Assembly (NCBI GenBank): GCA_025359085.1
Contig: JANYHL010000107.1
Location: 1 to 64,000 of the forward strand
DNA: 64,000 nt
Source of the DNA: Gammaproteobacteria bacterium
GTDB taxonomy: Bacteria > Pseudomonadota > Gammaproteobacteria > Burkholderiales > Burkholderiaceae_C
Direction: 5' to 3'
The notes beneath the pieces are model-generated. The model was not told the DNA's origin. It saw only the letters and a list, made by a program, of their open reading frames with translations, and made no database searches. The translations under genes were made by a program, and so were the position numbers. This document shows, piece after piece, positions 46,582 through 54,958 of the stretch. Within the stretch, counting starts at the first letter, position 1. Every line of letters begins with the position of its first letter.

Positions 46582-46634
46582 GGCGCAAGCGGGCACCGCC
46601 AAAAATTAAATAAAACTGGAAGAATGGAGCTGAT

Positions 46635-47516
46635 ATGAGTTCAACAATCGAGGCGACAAGCCCGCACTATTTTGTGCCCGGCCCATCGCGGCACCCCTTT
46701 TTTGCGGCGGTCGGCCTGTTTTTTGTCCTGCTGGGCGCCAGTCAGTGGATCAACGGGGCTGAGTGGGGCAAATACTCGTTCTATTTCGGCTTGCTGTGGT
46801 TTGCCGGCGTGCTGTACCAGTGGTTCAGCGAGTCGGTGGGGGAGAGCGAAGGGGGCCAGTATGGGCACAAGATTGACCTGTCTTACCGCTGGGCCATGAG
46901 CTGGTTCATCTTCTCCGAAGTGATGTTTTTCGGGGCGTTTTTCACTGCCTTGTGGTGGGTGCGCGCCCATTCCCTACCCGCCTTGGGGGGGCTCGAGAAT
47001 AGTTTGCTGTGGCCGGATTTCAAAGCCCTGTGGCCGAGTTTGGCCGCGGGTGTGACCGGCTCGCCAGCGGGCATTGTGGAGCCGTTCCAGACCATGACAC
47101 CCTTTTGGTTGCCCACCATCAATACCGCGATCTTGCTGAGCTCGGGTGTGACGCTGACCATTGCCCACCATGCCTTGATCGCTGCCCACCGCAGCAAGGC
47201 GGTTGCCTTCATGTGGCTCACGGTTTTGCTGGGTATCGTGTTCCTGGTGGTGCAAGGTTATGAGTACTACCATGCGTACCACGAACTCAACCTGAAGCTG
47301 ACTTCAGGCGTGTACGGGTCCACGTTTTTCATGTTGACCGGTTTTCATGGTTTCCATGTGTTTGTGGGCATGTTGATGCTGCTGTTCATGACGCTGCGCC
47401 TGCAACGAGGTCACTTCACGGCAGAGCGGCATTTTGGTTTTGAAGGCGCGGCCTGGTACTGGCACTTTGTCGACGTGGTGTGGCTCGGTCTCTACACGCT
47501 GGTTTATTGGTTGTAA
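46635..47516 (+). CDS. coxC: Cytochrome c oxidase subunit III
   Basis: 293 residues with seven membrane helices. Conserved WAMSWFIFSEVMFFGAFFTALWW, LPTINTAILLSSGVTLTIAHHALI and FFMLTGFHGFHVFVGMLMLLFMTLRL with the final WYWHFVDVVWLGLYTLVYW. It begins MSSTIEATSPHYFVPGPSRHP, the usual form. A symmetric terminator follows. Confidence 0.97.
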   Translation: MSSTIEATSPHYFVPGPSRHPFFAAVGLFFVLLGASQWINGAEWGKYSFYFGLLWFAGVLYQWFSESVGESEGGQYGHKIDLSYRWAMSWFIFSEVMFFGAFFTALWWVRAHSLPALGGLENSLLWPDFKALWPSLAAGVTGSPAGIVEPFQTMTPFWLPTINTAILLSSGVTLTIAHHALIAAHRSKAVAFMWLTVLLGIVFLVVQGYEYYHAYHELNLKLTSGVYGSTFFMLTGFHGFHVFVGMLMLLFMTLRLQRGHFTAERHFGFEGAAWYWHFVDVVWLGLYTLVYWL

Positions 47517-47531
47517 GCTACCGTGCGGCTG

Positions 47532-47558
47532 AAAAAAGGCACCGTGCGGTGCCTTTTT
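47532..47558. terminator. Bidirectional terminator after coxC
   Basis: AAAAAAGGCACCG-tg-CGGTGCCTTTTT; a long stem with A-run and T-run on opposite sides, between convergent coxC and the twin membrane protein gene. Usable in both directions. Confidence 0.88.
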
Positions 47559-47581
47559 GATTGCGCTGGCGCTGGACCTGC

Positions 47582-47803
47582 TCACTGTCCGGCAGAAATG
47601 CCGCTCGGCTGGATCCAACCCAATTGCCAGGCCAGCAGGATGGCGATAAAAAGCGTAATCGACAACCCCACCCGCAAGGCCAGCGCCAGAGCCATTTTTT
47701 GGCTTCTGGATTTTCCTTCTGAATCGCCTTTCATCATGAAAAACAGGGCCGCTCCCAGGTTGAGGACGATGGCGACAAAAGCAAGAATGACGAAGTATTT
47801 CAT
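47582..47803 (-). CDS. Twin transmembrane protein (DUF2909 type)
   Basis: 73 residues, starting MKYFVILAFVAIVLNLGAALFFMM, with a second helix VGLSITLFIAILLAWQLGW joined by a charged loop (KGDSEGKSRSQK). This two-helix pattern is the DUF2909 family that lies within cox gene clusters on the opposite strand. The open frame continues upstream but lacks support. Function unknown; divergent from surf1. Confidence 0.85.
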   Translation of the reverse strand: MKYFVILAFVAIVLNLGAALFFMMKGDSEGKSRSQKMALALALRVGLSITLFIAILLAWQLGWIQPSGISAGQ

Positions 47804-47818
47804 GCACTGGATTATCCC

Positions 47819-48541
47819 GTGAACGCAGGCTGGAGGTTCTGGCTGATCACGGCACTGGCCTTGTTGTCTGTTGCTGGCACGCTGGCGCTTGGGCGGTGGC
47901 AATTGGCGCGGGCCGCGCAAAAAGTCGCCATGCAAGCCAGCATGGATACCCAGTCGGCCATGTCAATCCTGGACGGCCGATCGCTGGCGGCGCGTGCTGA
48001 TCCTGCGCTTGAGCTGCATCGTGGCGTCGCACTGCGCGGCCAGTGGGTAGCGGAGCGCACGGTGTTTCTGGACAACCGCCTCATGAATGGCCGATCAGGC
48101 TTGTATGTGGTGACGCCGATGCGCTTGCAGGACAGCGCTTGCGTGGTGCTGGTTCAGCGCGGTTGGGTGGCGCGCGACTTCATGGACCGCAGCCGTTTGC
48201 CCAAGATTGAAACCCCAACCGGTGTGCGCGAGATCATGGGCCGCATTGCCCCGCCCCCGGCCAAGTTATACGAGTTGAGCGGCACGGATACCGGGCTCAT
48301 CCGGCAAAATATCGACCTGGCGCATTTTGCTGCCGAGACCGGCTTGGCGCTGCTGCCGGTGTCGGTTCAGCAAACGGGCGCCGCCGACGACGGTTTGTTG
48401 CGTGACTGGCCCCAGCCTGCAGTCGGCGTGGAAAAACATTACGGTTATGCTTTCCAATGGTTTGCATTGAGCAGCCTGATTGCGATTCTTTATGTCTGGT
48501 TCCAAATTGTTAGACGATTCATTTTCTCGCGCCGTGCCTGA
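47819..48541 (+). CDS. SURF1 family oxidase assembly protein
   Basis: 240 residues, two terminal helices (RFWLITALALLSVAGTLALGRWQLARAAQK and HYGYAFQWFALSSLIAILYVWFQIV) around a periplasmic domain with RGQWVAERTVFLDNR, VLVQRGWVARD and NIDLAHFAAETGLALLPV. SURF1 proteins help insert haem a into subunit I. GTG start. Followed with overlap by a membrane protein gene. Confidence 0.94.
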   Translation: MNAGWRFWLITALALLSVAGTLALGRWQLARAAQKVAMQASMDTQSAMSILDGRSLAARADPALELHRGVALRGQWVAERTVFLDNRLMNGRSGLYVVTPMRLQDSACVVLVQRGWVARDFMDRSRLPKIETPTGVREIMGRIAPPPAKLYELSGTDTGLIRQNIDLAHFAAETGLALLPVSVQQTGAADDGLLRDWPQPAVGVEKHYGYAFQWFALSSLIAILYVWFQIVRRFIFSRRA

Positions 48542-49274
48542 AGCCGCTCAGCGATGGGCCACGGGTCCCGGTGATCAACCACTGGGTTTGACGGTTCACA
48601 CCCTGCCGTCACCGGCGCGTGCGATGGATGCCGAAGTCCGGCGCACTGGCGCCGGGCGCTGGAAGATGTTGGCCGTATTGCTGGTTTGTGCCACACCGGT
48701 GCTGGCCTCGTATTTCGCTTTCTACGTTGTCAGGCCGGAAGGACGGCGTAATTTCGGTGAGTTGATTGACCCGCAGCGTCCCTTGCCGGAACAGACCGCG
48801 GTCAGCCTGAGCGGGCAAACAAGCAGTCTCACGGCGCTGAAAGGGCAATGGTTGTTGCTGAGCGTGGCCAATGGTGCTTGCGATGACGTTTGTAGCCGCC
48901 ATTTGTACCTGCAACGCCAGTTGCGCGAGGGCCTGGGCAAAGACAAAGACCGGGTCGACTGGGTCTGGTTGATCCCCGACGCTGCCCCCGTGCCCGCCCA
49001 ACTGCTGCCCGCTTTGAAGGAGGCCACGGTGCTGCGCGTCGATGGGCAAGCACTCTCCAACTGGCTGGCACCGGCCAGCGGCCATCAGCTGGCGGCGCAT
49101 TTGTACTTGGTTGACCCGATGGGCAACTGGATGATGCGGTTTCCCGCCAATCTGGACCTGGCCAACGTGGGCAAGGTCAAGCGGGACCTGGAACGGCTGT
49201 TGCGCGCTTCCAGCTCATGGGATCAGGCGGGGCGCGTGGCGGTGACTGAGCTGGGGGTAAAAAATGGCAGGTAG
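48534..49274 (+). CDS. Oxidase-cluster membrane protein with thioredoxin-like domain
   Basis: About 246 residues. One membrane helix (WKMLAVLLVCATPVLASYFAFYVV) and a periplasmic part with LTALKGQWLLLSVANGACDDVCSRHLYLQRQLREGLG, which resembles SCO-like thioredoxin folds with C-x3-C in CDDVC. Family known from cox clusters between surf1 and ctaA but not assigned. Start uncertain: GTG 48534 overlaps the surf1 stop; 48492 and 48624 are other options. It overlaps ctaA by 11 bp. Confidence 0.78.
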   Translation: MPEAAQRWATGPGDQPLGLTVHTLPSPARAMDAEVRRTGAGRWKMLAVLLVCATPVLASYFAFYVVRPEGRRNFGELIDPQRPLPEQTAVSLSGQTSSLTALKGQWLLLSVANGACDDVCSRHLYLQRQLREGLGKDKDRVDWVWLIPDAAPVPAQLLPALKEATVLRVDGQALSNWLAPASGHQLAAHLYLVDPMGNWMMRFPANLDLANVGKVKRDLERLLRASSSWDQAGRVAVTELGVKNGR

Positions 49275-50460
49275 CACGACCCTGACGGTGCAGGCCCTTT
49301 ACGACCTGTCGCCACTGATGCGCATGATGTTCTTCGGCGCCGTGCTGGCGTTGGCCCCGATAACCTGGGTGTGGTTTCGGCATCGACGCGCTTCTCCCGT
49401 GGGTCGGATTCATGCCTTGACGCTACTGACCTTATTCCTCACTTTTGATCTGGTCATGTTTGGCGCCTTTACCCGCTTGACCGACTCCGGCCTGGGCTGC
49501 CCGGACTGGCCCGGGTGCTACGGCAACGCCAGCCCGGTGGGAGCCCATGCTGCGATTGCGGCCGCCCAAAGCGCCATGCCCACGGGCCCGGTGACCGCTG
49601 GCAAAGCCTGGGTAGAAATGATTCACCGTTATCTGGCCACCAGTGTCGGTGTGTTGATCGTGGTACTGACCGCCGTGGCCTGGCTGGGCCGCAGCGCGGG
49701 CGGGCGCAACATGCAGGTGCAGCCTATCAATCCGTGGTGGCCCACTTTGACCCTGCTCTGGGTCTGCATTCAGGGTGCTTTTGGCGCGCTGACTGTGACG
49801 ATGAAGCTCTTTCCGGCCATCGTGACCTTACATTTGTTCGGTGGCTTGGTTCTGTTGGCCCTGTTGTGCGTGCAGGTGGTGCAGTTTGCGCAGTTGGAAG
49901 GAAAAGTTGAGCTGGTGACCCTGGCCCCGGGTTTGCGCTGGCTGCTGGGGCTGTCTTTTGCAATGCTGGTGCTGCAAATTGCGCTGGGGGGGTGGGTCAG
50001 TGCCAATTACGCCGTGCTGGCCTGCACCGATTTCCCCAAATGCCAGAGCAACTGGTGGCCGCTGATGGACTTCCCGGCGGGCTTTGAACTCTGGCGCCCG
50101 CTCGGTTTCACAGCGGCTGGTGACTACATCAGCTTTGCGGCATTGACCGCCATTCACTATGTTCACCGCTTGTTGGCGTTTCTGGTGTTGGCGCTGCTCG
50201 GTGTATTGGCATGGCGGCTGAACCGCGTGCTCGCGCTGCGCAACCCGTCGCGCTGGATCGCTGCATTGAGCGGGCTGCAATTGGCGACCGGCCTGAGTAA
50301 TGTGGTGCTGGACTGGCCCTTGTTGGCCGCTGTTTTGCATACCGGCGGTGCGGGGGCGTTGGTGCTCGTCCTGACCTGGACCGCGGCGGCGAGCCGCACG
50401 GGCAGCAGCGCCAAGGCGCCGGTCGTTGCCAATTTCCAGACATTGAGACAGACCGCATGA
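49264..50460 (+). CDS. ctaA: Haem A synthase (COX15/CtaA)
   Basis: Oxidises haem O to haem A. 398 residues, eight helices; [21 protein letters not shown] and [15 protein letters not shown] carry the first haem-binding His region, [13 protein letters not shown] the second, [24 protein letters not shown] the internal repeat, and [16 protein letters not shown] the third. The stop overlaps ctaB in an ATGA arrangement, indicating tight coupling of the two haem-modifying enzymes. Confidence 0.96.
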   Translation: MAGSTTLTVQALYDLSPLMRMMFFGAVLALAPITWVWFRHRRASPVGRIHALTLLTLFLTFDLVMFGAFTRLTDSGLGCPDWPGCYGNASPVGAHAAIAAAQSAMPTGPVTAGKAWVEMIHRYLATSVGVLIVVLTAVAWLGRSAGGRNMQVQPINPWWPTLTLLWVCIQGAFGALTVTMKLFPAIVTLHLFGGLVLLALLCVQVVQFAQLEGKVELVTLAPGLRWLLGLSFAMLVLQIALGGWVSANYAVLACTDFPKCQSNWWPLMDFPAGFELWRPLGFTAAGDYISFAALTAIHYVHRLLAFLVLALLGVLAWRLNRVLALRNPSRWIAALSGLQLATGLSNVVLDWPLLAAVLHTGGAGALVLVLTWTAAASRTGSSAKAPVVANFQTLRQTA

Positions 50461-51353
50461 GCGTTCATGTGGGGAGTGTTGAGGTCTCGGTTATCAGGCA
50501 GTTTTATGTCCTGACCAAGCCGCGCGTAATCCAGTTGATTGTATTTTGTGCCCTGATCGGCATGGTGCTGGCGGTGCCGGGCCTGCCGACCTGGGCTGAG
50601 CTTCAGCGGGCAGTGGTCGCTTGCCTGGGGATCTGGCTGGTGGCGGGCGCGGCGGCGGCATTCAACTGCATTGTTGAAAAAAGCATAGACGCCAAGATGA
50701 AACGCACCGCCTGGCGGCCGACCGCCCGGGGCGAGCTGGCCGATTGGCAGACCTTGCTGTTTTCGGCCGTGCTGTGCGGCGCGGGCTCTGCGCTGCTGTA
50801 TTTTGGGGTCAACCCGCTGACCATGTGGCTGACCTTTGCCACTTTTATCGGCTACGCGGTGGTGTACACGGTGATCTTGAAGCCGCTGACGCCGCAAAAC
50901 ATCGTGATTGGCGGCGCCTCGGGCGCCATGCCGCCGGTGCTGGGCTGGGTCGCCATGGCGGGCGACGTCGGGCCCGAAGCCTTGATTTTGTTTCTGATTA
51001 TTTTTCTGTGGACACCGCCGCATTTCTGGGCACTCGCCTTGTACCGGGTGGAAGACTACCGCAAGTCAGGCCTGCCGATGCTGCCGGTGACGCACGGCAA
51101 TGAGTTCACCCGTTTGATGGTGCTGCTCTACACGTTCATCTTGTTTGCCGCTTGTTTGATGCCGTATATCTACGGCATGAGTTCCTGGCTGTACCTGATT
51201 GCCGCTGTCGTCTTGAATTTTGGTTTTTGTCTGTATGCCTTCTATCTCTGGCGCGATTACTCGGACTTGCTGGCGCGCAAGACCTTTCGCTTTTCGTTGA
51301 TCCACCTGAGCCTGCTGTTTGCCGCCTTGCTGCTGGATCATTATCTGCTTTGA
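50457..51353 (+). CDS. ctaB: Protohaem IX farnesyltransferase (haem O synthase)
   Basis: UbiA-type prenyltransferase, 298 residues, nine or so helices. The Asp-rich substrate motif is [27 protein letters not shown] opens the domain and [29 protein letters not shown] is the second conserved block. Coupled to ctaA; sco follows by five bases. Confidence 0.97.
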   Translation: MSVHVGSVEVSVIRQFYVLTKPRVIQLIVFCALIGMVLAVPGLPTWAELQRAVVACLGIWLVAGAAAAFNCIVEKSIDAKMKRTAWRPTARGELADWQTLLFSAVLCGAGSALLYFGVNPLTMWLTFATFIGYAVVYTVILKPLTPQNIVIGGASGAMPPVLGWVAMAGDVGPEALILFLIIFLWTPPHFWALALYRVEDYRKSGLPMLPVTHGNEFTRLMVLLYTFILFAACLMPYIYGMSSWLYLIAAVVLNFGFCLYAFYLWRDYSDLLARKTFRFSLIHLSLLFAALLLDHYLL

Positions 51354-51358
51354 CATCC

Positions 51359-51961
51359 ATGAATAAACGAAATACTCTTAAATTAATAGCTGCTTACGCC
51401 CTGTTGACGGGGGCCGCAGCCATTTTTTCTGCTTGCTCCGAGAAGTCGCCGAGTTTTTCGGCGATTGACCTCACCGGCGCTGATTACGCCAAAGACTTTG
51501 CCCTGACCGACTACAACGGCCAGCCCAGGACTCTGAAAGACTTTGCGGGCAAGGTGGTGGTGCTGTTCTTTGGCTATGTGCAGTGCCCGGATGTCTGCCC
51601 CACCTCGATGGCTGAACTGGCCGAGGCAAAAAGGCTGCTCGGCAAGGATGGCGAACGCGTGCAGGGTTTGTTCGTCACGGTCGATCCGGCGCGTGACACC
51701 CCCGAAGTACTCAAAGGCTATATGGAAGCTTTTGATCCGACCTTTCTGGCGCTCTACACCACCCCGGAAAAGCTGTCGGTGCTGGCCAAGGACTACAAGC
51801 TGTACTACAAAAAGGTCGATGGCCCCACGCCCACCAGCTACTCCATGGATCATTCGGCGGGCAGCTACGTCTACGACACACAGGGCAAATTGCGCCTGTT
51901 TACCCGTTACGGCAACGGTGCCGCGCTGCTGGCGGCGGACATCAAACTCCTGTTGCAGTGA
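51359..51961 (+). CDS. SCO1/SenC copper chaperone
   Basis: Supplies copper to the CuA site of oxidase. 200 residues. Copper motif CPDVC in FGYVQCPDVCPTSM with a downstream His in YSMDHSAGSYV, plus VTVDPARDTPEVLKGY. The N-terminal leader LIAAYALLTGAAAIFSACSEK carries a likely lipobox FSAC and is encoded largely by the dispersed repeat. Last gene of the cox cluster; the accessory region begins after it. Confidence 0.94.
   Translation: MNKRNTLKLIAAYALLTGAAAIFSACSEKSPSFSAIDLTGADYAKDFALTDYNGQPRTLKDFAGKVVVLFFGYVQCPDVCPTSMAELAEAKRLLGKDGERVQGLFVTVDPARDTPEVLKGYMEAFDPTFLALYTTPEKLSVLAKDYKLYYKKVDGPTPTSYSMDHSAGSYVYDTQGKLRLFTRYGNGAALLAADIKLLLQ
51370..51428 (+). repeat. 60-bp dispersed repeat encoding the SCO protein leader
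   Basis: CTTAAATTAATAGCTGCTTA, CGCCCTGTTGACGGGGGCCGC and CATTTTTT in family order. The core ATAGCTGCTTAC is translated I-A-A-Y in the same frame as in the other three exported proteins. Confidence 0.7.
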
Positions 51962-52670
51962 AGCCCGGTAGGGTGGACTCTTGAAGGGCCGTACGGCGCT
52001 GTTGGTCCAGAAGTTGGATCGCAGTTCAATGGGTTCCTGGTGCTGCTTGTGGTCGCAGAGCTTGGGACATGGACCCCCGCCTCATACTGTCAAATGCCCA
52101 GAAATCGGCGGGGACCCACGCCCCAAACTCTGCGCCGCGACGTCATTGGTTAGCGCAGCAAGATTTGGTGCTGGCGAAGGGCGGGTGGGCAGCGTAACCG
52201 GACGGTCGGGGCGAAGCGTGGAGTTGAGCCGATTTCCCCTAACCGGTCATTGCCGTCGCGGGTCCAATTTCGCCATTTCCCAGGTCCCAAAACTCGGAAC
52301 CGGTAATTCGAGGGTGACGATCAGTTTTCGGCTGTGTCGGTCGGCAGCGGAGCGGGAGCAAACATTCGGGGACGTGGTCCGCTGGGCTATAGTCGGGTGA
52401 CATGAAACGTCGAGAAAACGAACCCGACGTTGACCAAATTTCGCCAGGATAGGCGACAGGGTTTGAGGGATTGAAAATGACGGAAATTTCTTTGAAAAAC
52501 TTGATTCAAAGGAGAAGAGTTTTGGCCCATCCGCGAGCAGTTCTGGATTGAGAAGATTCAGGATGAACCCATCGAGAGATGCGTATTCATTCTCGGTGCT
52601 AGCCACGGTGACAGTTTTTTTGCTCAGCCTGGACGGCTGAATAAGTGAATGCCACGCAAGGGAGGTTTCT
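51962..52670. other. 709-bp gap, accessory region left part
   Basis: No gene I can support. It holds a long imperfect hairpin (52054-52134), further CGG-rich patches (GGTTAGCGC / GCGTAACC near 52146-52200) and, from about 52400, visibly AT-richer DNA. Open frames on both strands here have compositions unlike the neighbours and look accidental. Confidence 0.5.
52054..52134. repeat. Inverted repeat with 28-nt arms, strong hairpin
   Basis: Arms 52054-52081 and 52107-52134 enclose 25 nt. 23 of 28 positions are Watson-Crick; the five others are all C-A on the plus strand, so on a minus-strand RNA all become G-U or U-G pairs and the helix is continuous. No T-run follows, so it is not a standard terminator. 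Origin unknown: structured RNA, mobile-element end or recombination site. Confidence 0.7.
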
Positions 52671-53339
52671 GTGATTCGAATATTCCAATTGGCTGTACTC
52701 GCCACCGTTGCAGTTGTGCTGGGTGGGTGTAATCTTTTTAGTCCAACGAATTACGAGGATTGCGCCGCCCAAGCCGCCAAGGATTCCCACGGCAACGACG
52801 GTTTGCGGATTCTCGTCAATCAGTGCTCCATCGACTTCCCAGCCCGTCGACAGCCGGACGGAACATTCGTCTATTACGACCTGCAAAGCCAGACAAATTA
52901 TGAAGTGAAGGGTCCGAAGCCGAGTTCAGACGAATGGAAATGGATTGAAGGTGAGCGGCAAAAGCAAATCACCCAAAAAGAGGCGGCAAAGCAAGCACAG
53001 TCTCAGTCCTATGCTGATTCAATTGAGAAGGGGAACAAGGCGCTTCAGTTGGTAAAAGTGATATCTGCCGTTGTGACGTGCCAATCACCTAACTACTGCG
53101 GAAGGAAGCAAGTGACGGCAACTATTCAGAATGGCTCGGACTCAACCATTACCCAAATTGGAGTCGGGTGGGTAATTTCAGCTACGAAGATCGAATGCGC
53201 GCCCTCCATGCAACTGTCGGATCGCTCCACCGTAAACATTCAACCCGGCGGTAAGGCCGTGCTGAGCTGGGAAACACTCGATGGTCCTGAGCGTATCGGC
53301 TCCTTGTGTTTCCAGGTGCTCAGCGCTCGGGCCCAATAG
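52671..53339 (+). CDS. Putative lipoprotein, unknown function
   Basis: 222 residues. Lipobox VLGGC follows LAVLATVAVVLGG, so a membrane lipoprotein is likely. The body is polar with DSHGNDGLRILVNQCSIDFPARR, four or more Cys residues, and a C-terminal beta-like segment with ATIQNGSDSTITQIGVGWVIS. The GTG start has GGGAGG about seven bases upstream. Codon use is less GC-biased than neighbours, suggesting acquisition. I do not recognise the family. Confidence 0.65.
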   Translation: MIRIFQLAVLATVAVVLGGCNLFSPTNYEDCAAQAAKDSHGNDGLRILVNQCSIDFPARRQPDGTFVYYDLQSQTNYEVKGPKPSSDEWKWIEGERQKQITQKEAAKQAQSQSYADSIEKGNKALQLVKVISAVVTCQSPNYCGRKQVTATIQNGSDSTITQIGVGWVISATKIECAPSMQLSDRSTVNIQPGGKAVLSWETLDGPERIGSLCFQVLSARAQ

Positions 53340-53399
53340 CGACTGTCGTCAACCACGAGATACACACGGCACACTCATTCATGAAAGAAAGAAGTAGGC

Positions 53400-53696
53400 A
53401 TGACGCAATACCGGAAAGTCGCAATTCAGACGTATCACAGCAGTGGCGAGTCGTCTTCCAAGACAGTCCGAGCACGACCGCTGGCGGGACAGGGCATCTC
53501 AACATCCATGCACGTTGAGTGTTCTTCTAAAATGCGTTCGCAGCACCCAGTTGGAACAGTGTTCATTGTGAAAGCCCAAATCACAAGTCGGGAGGGTGGT
53601 CCTGATTTCGTCTACACATCATGGCAGTGGGCCTTTTCCATTGTGACTCTTGCGGAGGCACAGGATCAAATTGCATCAGGTAGTTTGAAAGAATGA
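53400..53696 (+). CDS. Small hypothetical protein
   Basis: 98 residues, MTQYRKVAIQTYHSSGESSSK..., soluble, ending FVYTSWQWAFSIVTLAEAQDQIASGSLKE. The C-terminal half looks like a real protein segment (hydrophobic alternation, Trp residues). An AAGAAG-type purine run lies before the ATG. No family recognised. Composition resembles the adjacent lipoprotein gene, so both may have arrived together. Confidence 0.5.
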   Translation: MTQYRKVAIQTYHSSGESSSKTVRARPLAGQGISTSMHVECSSKMRSQHPVGTVFIVKAQITSREGGPDFVYTSWQWAFSIVTLAEAQDQIASGSLKE

Positions 53697-54004
53697 CCGA
53701 TCACAAAGACTTGATCCACAAAGCATCGGGTCAGGAATGAGTGTCTCAATCGCTAGTCTATCGTTCAGCAATGTCTGCAAACAGACTAAGCCGGTATTGG
53801 CCTGGAAGACTGTTCTGGACAGCCGCCACCGTCAAGAACTGGCCCAGAGCGGTCATCGGATGATTTCGACAGCATGGACTTATCGACAGTCAGTTAATGG
53901 CGACTACCAGCCAACCCCGCGCCTTCAAGCAATTGCAGAAAGTGGATTTTAGATAGAGCGACGTACTTGTTGGAATCCACAGTGGTAGCCAAACCGAAAC
54001 TGAC
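53697..54004. other. 308-bp gap without supported gene
   Basis: AT-richer than the flanks. A 71-codon frame at 53737-53952 lacks a ribosome site and convincing composition. Nothing else identified. Confidence 0.4.
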
Positions 54005-54301
54005 TCAGTCCTTGGTCCGTTGTTCACGACAAATTTCGCAGCCGTCATTCGCGTAATCGCCGTTTTCGGACTCAGCAAGGATGAGGTCGGTCATCTCGCG
54101 TCGATCCGTAAAAATACCGCTGTGGTCCGCCCATTTCGTGTTTGCCAACTTGTACGCATCCTCGATGTCGCCCGCACCGCTTTGGAATACTATTTCCTCG
54201 TGTCTTTCGCAATTTTCGAGTATCCCGACTTCAAGAAGCAGTCCAACGGCCACTTGGCGTTTGGATTCTTCCTCTTCTATATGTCTTTTAACGCTGCTCA
54301 T
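54005..54301 (-). CDS. Small conserved-looking hypothetical protein
   Basis: 98 residues from the ATG at 54301 (MSSVKRHIEEEESKRQVAVGLLLEVGILENCERHEE...), or 114 from 54349. The features VAVGLLLEVGILENCERHEEI, IEDAYKLANTKW and DRREMTDLILAE recall small proteins of unknown function common in proteobacterial islands, ending with a Cys pair (CEICRE). Acidic and cytoplasmic. It is the only minus-strand gene in the accessory stretch. Confidence 0.55.
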   Translation of the reverse strand: MSSVKRHIEEEESKRQVAVGLLLEVGILENCERHEEIVFQSGAGDIEDAYKLANTKWADHSGIFTDRREMTDLILAESENGDYANDGCEICREQRTKD

Positions 54302-54905
54302 GTAAACCCTAGGTAGTGGTGGCTTGTCAGTTTGCCAAATGTACCGCATTTGTATGTTGATGGGCAATGTCCATTGGCTGAAACTTGCTGATCGCTGGAA
54401 ATCACAGAATACCCGCTTTCGATGCTCAAGAGTCGGCCACTGGCAGTGCCTGATTTCTCGGGCTGAACGACCGCAATGGAGACTTCGGTTCGGCGAATGG
54501 CCGTTATGGATCAGCAACCCCGAATACCCGCTGTTGGTCGTTGGCGGGTGCAGCGATCCTCGAAATCGACGCCACATTGCTGACGGTCAGGCTACTGGGG
54601 TGAATGTCGGGTACGGAGCGAACATTTTGGCCAACCCTATGTCGGCTCACGCTGCGCTGCTGACGGCCAACCGGAAAAATTGATCATCGTCCTTGTCTGA
54701 CTGCTTCCGCGTTTCTGGCACCGGTGCCGAACGGCCGGTTCCGGCGAAATCCAAGGTCAGCTTTCGACTTCCCACCGGGTTTCATGCGGTTCCAGTGGAA
54801 GTCAGCTATGTGTCTTCAACCGTCATTCATCAAACCCTGAAAACACCCGCCAGCATTCGGTTTCAGGAACCCGTCGAGCCAGCGGCGTGACACCGCTCTA
54901 AATGC
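54302..54905. other. About 600-bp gap before rpoH terminator
   Basis: No gene supported. Segments such as GGCTGAACGACCGCAATGG and GGCCAACCCTATGTCGGC / GACGGCCAACCGG look like fragments of dispersed non-coding repeats, but I cannot define units. Plus-strand frames at 54324-54683 and 54693-54890 lack ribosome sites and family features. Confidence 0.4.
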
Positions 54906-54940
54906 AAAAGCCCCTGCGGGCGAGACCGACAGGGGCTTTG
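54906..54940. terminator. Terminator downstream of rpoH
   Basis: AAAGCCCCTG-N13-CAGGGGCTTT. The A and T runs on both sides make it usable in either direction; it ends rpoH transcription on the minus strand. Confidence 0.75.
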
Positions 54941-54958
54941 TTCGGCGCTGAGCTGGGA

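Noticed and set aside
52146-52200. Possible integron attC site (GGTTAGCGC ... GCGTAACC)
   Set aside because: The arms match the attC core only loosely, no integrase gene is in the window and no second such site is found nearby.
52247-52705. 152-codon minus-strand frame in the accessory region
   Set aside because: Ser/Leu-rich without domain pattern, overlaps the start of a better-supported lipoprotein gene on the plus strand.
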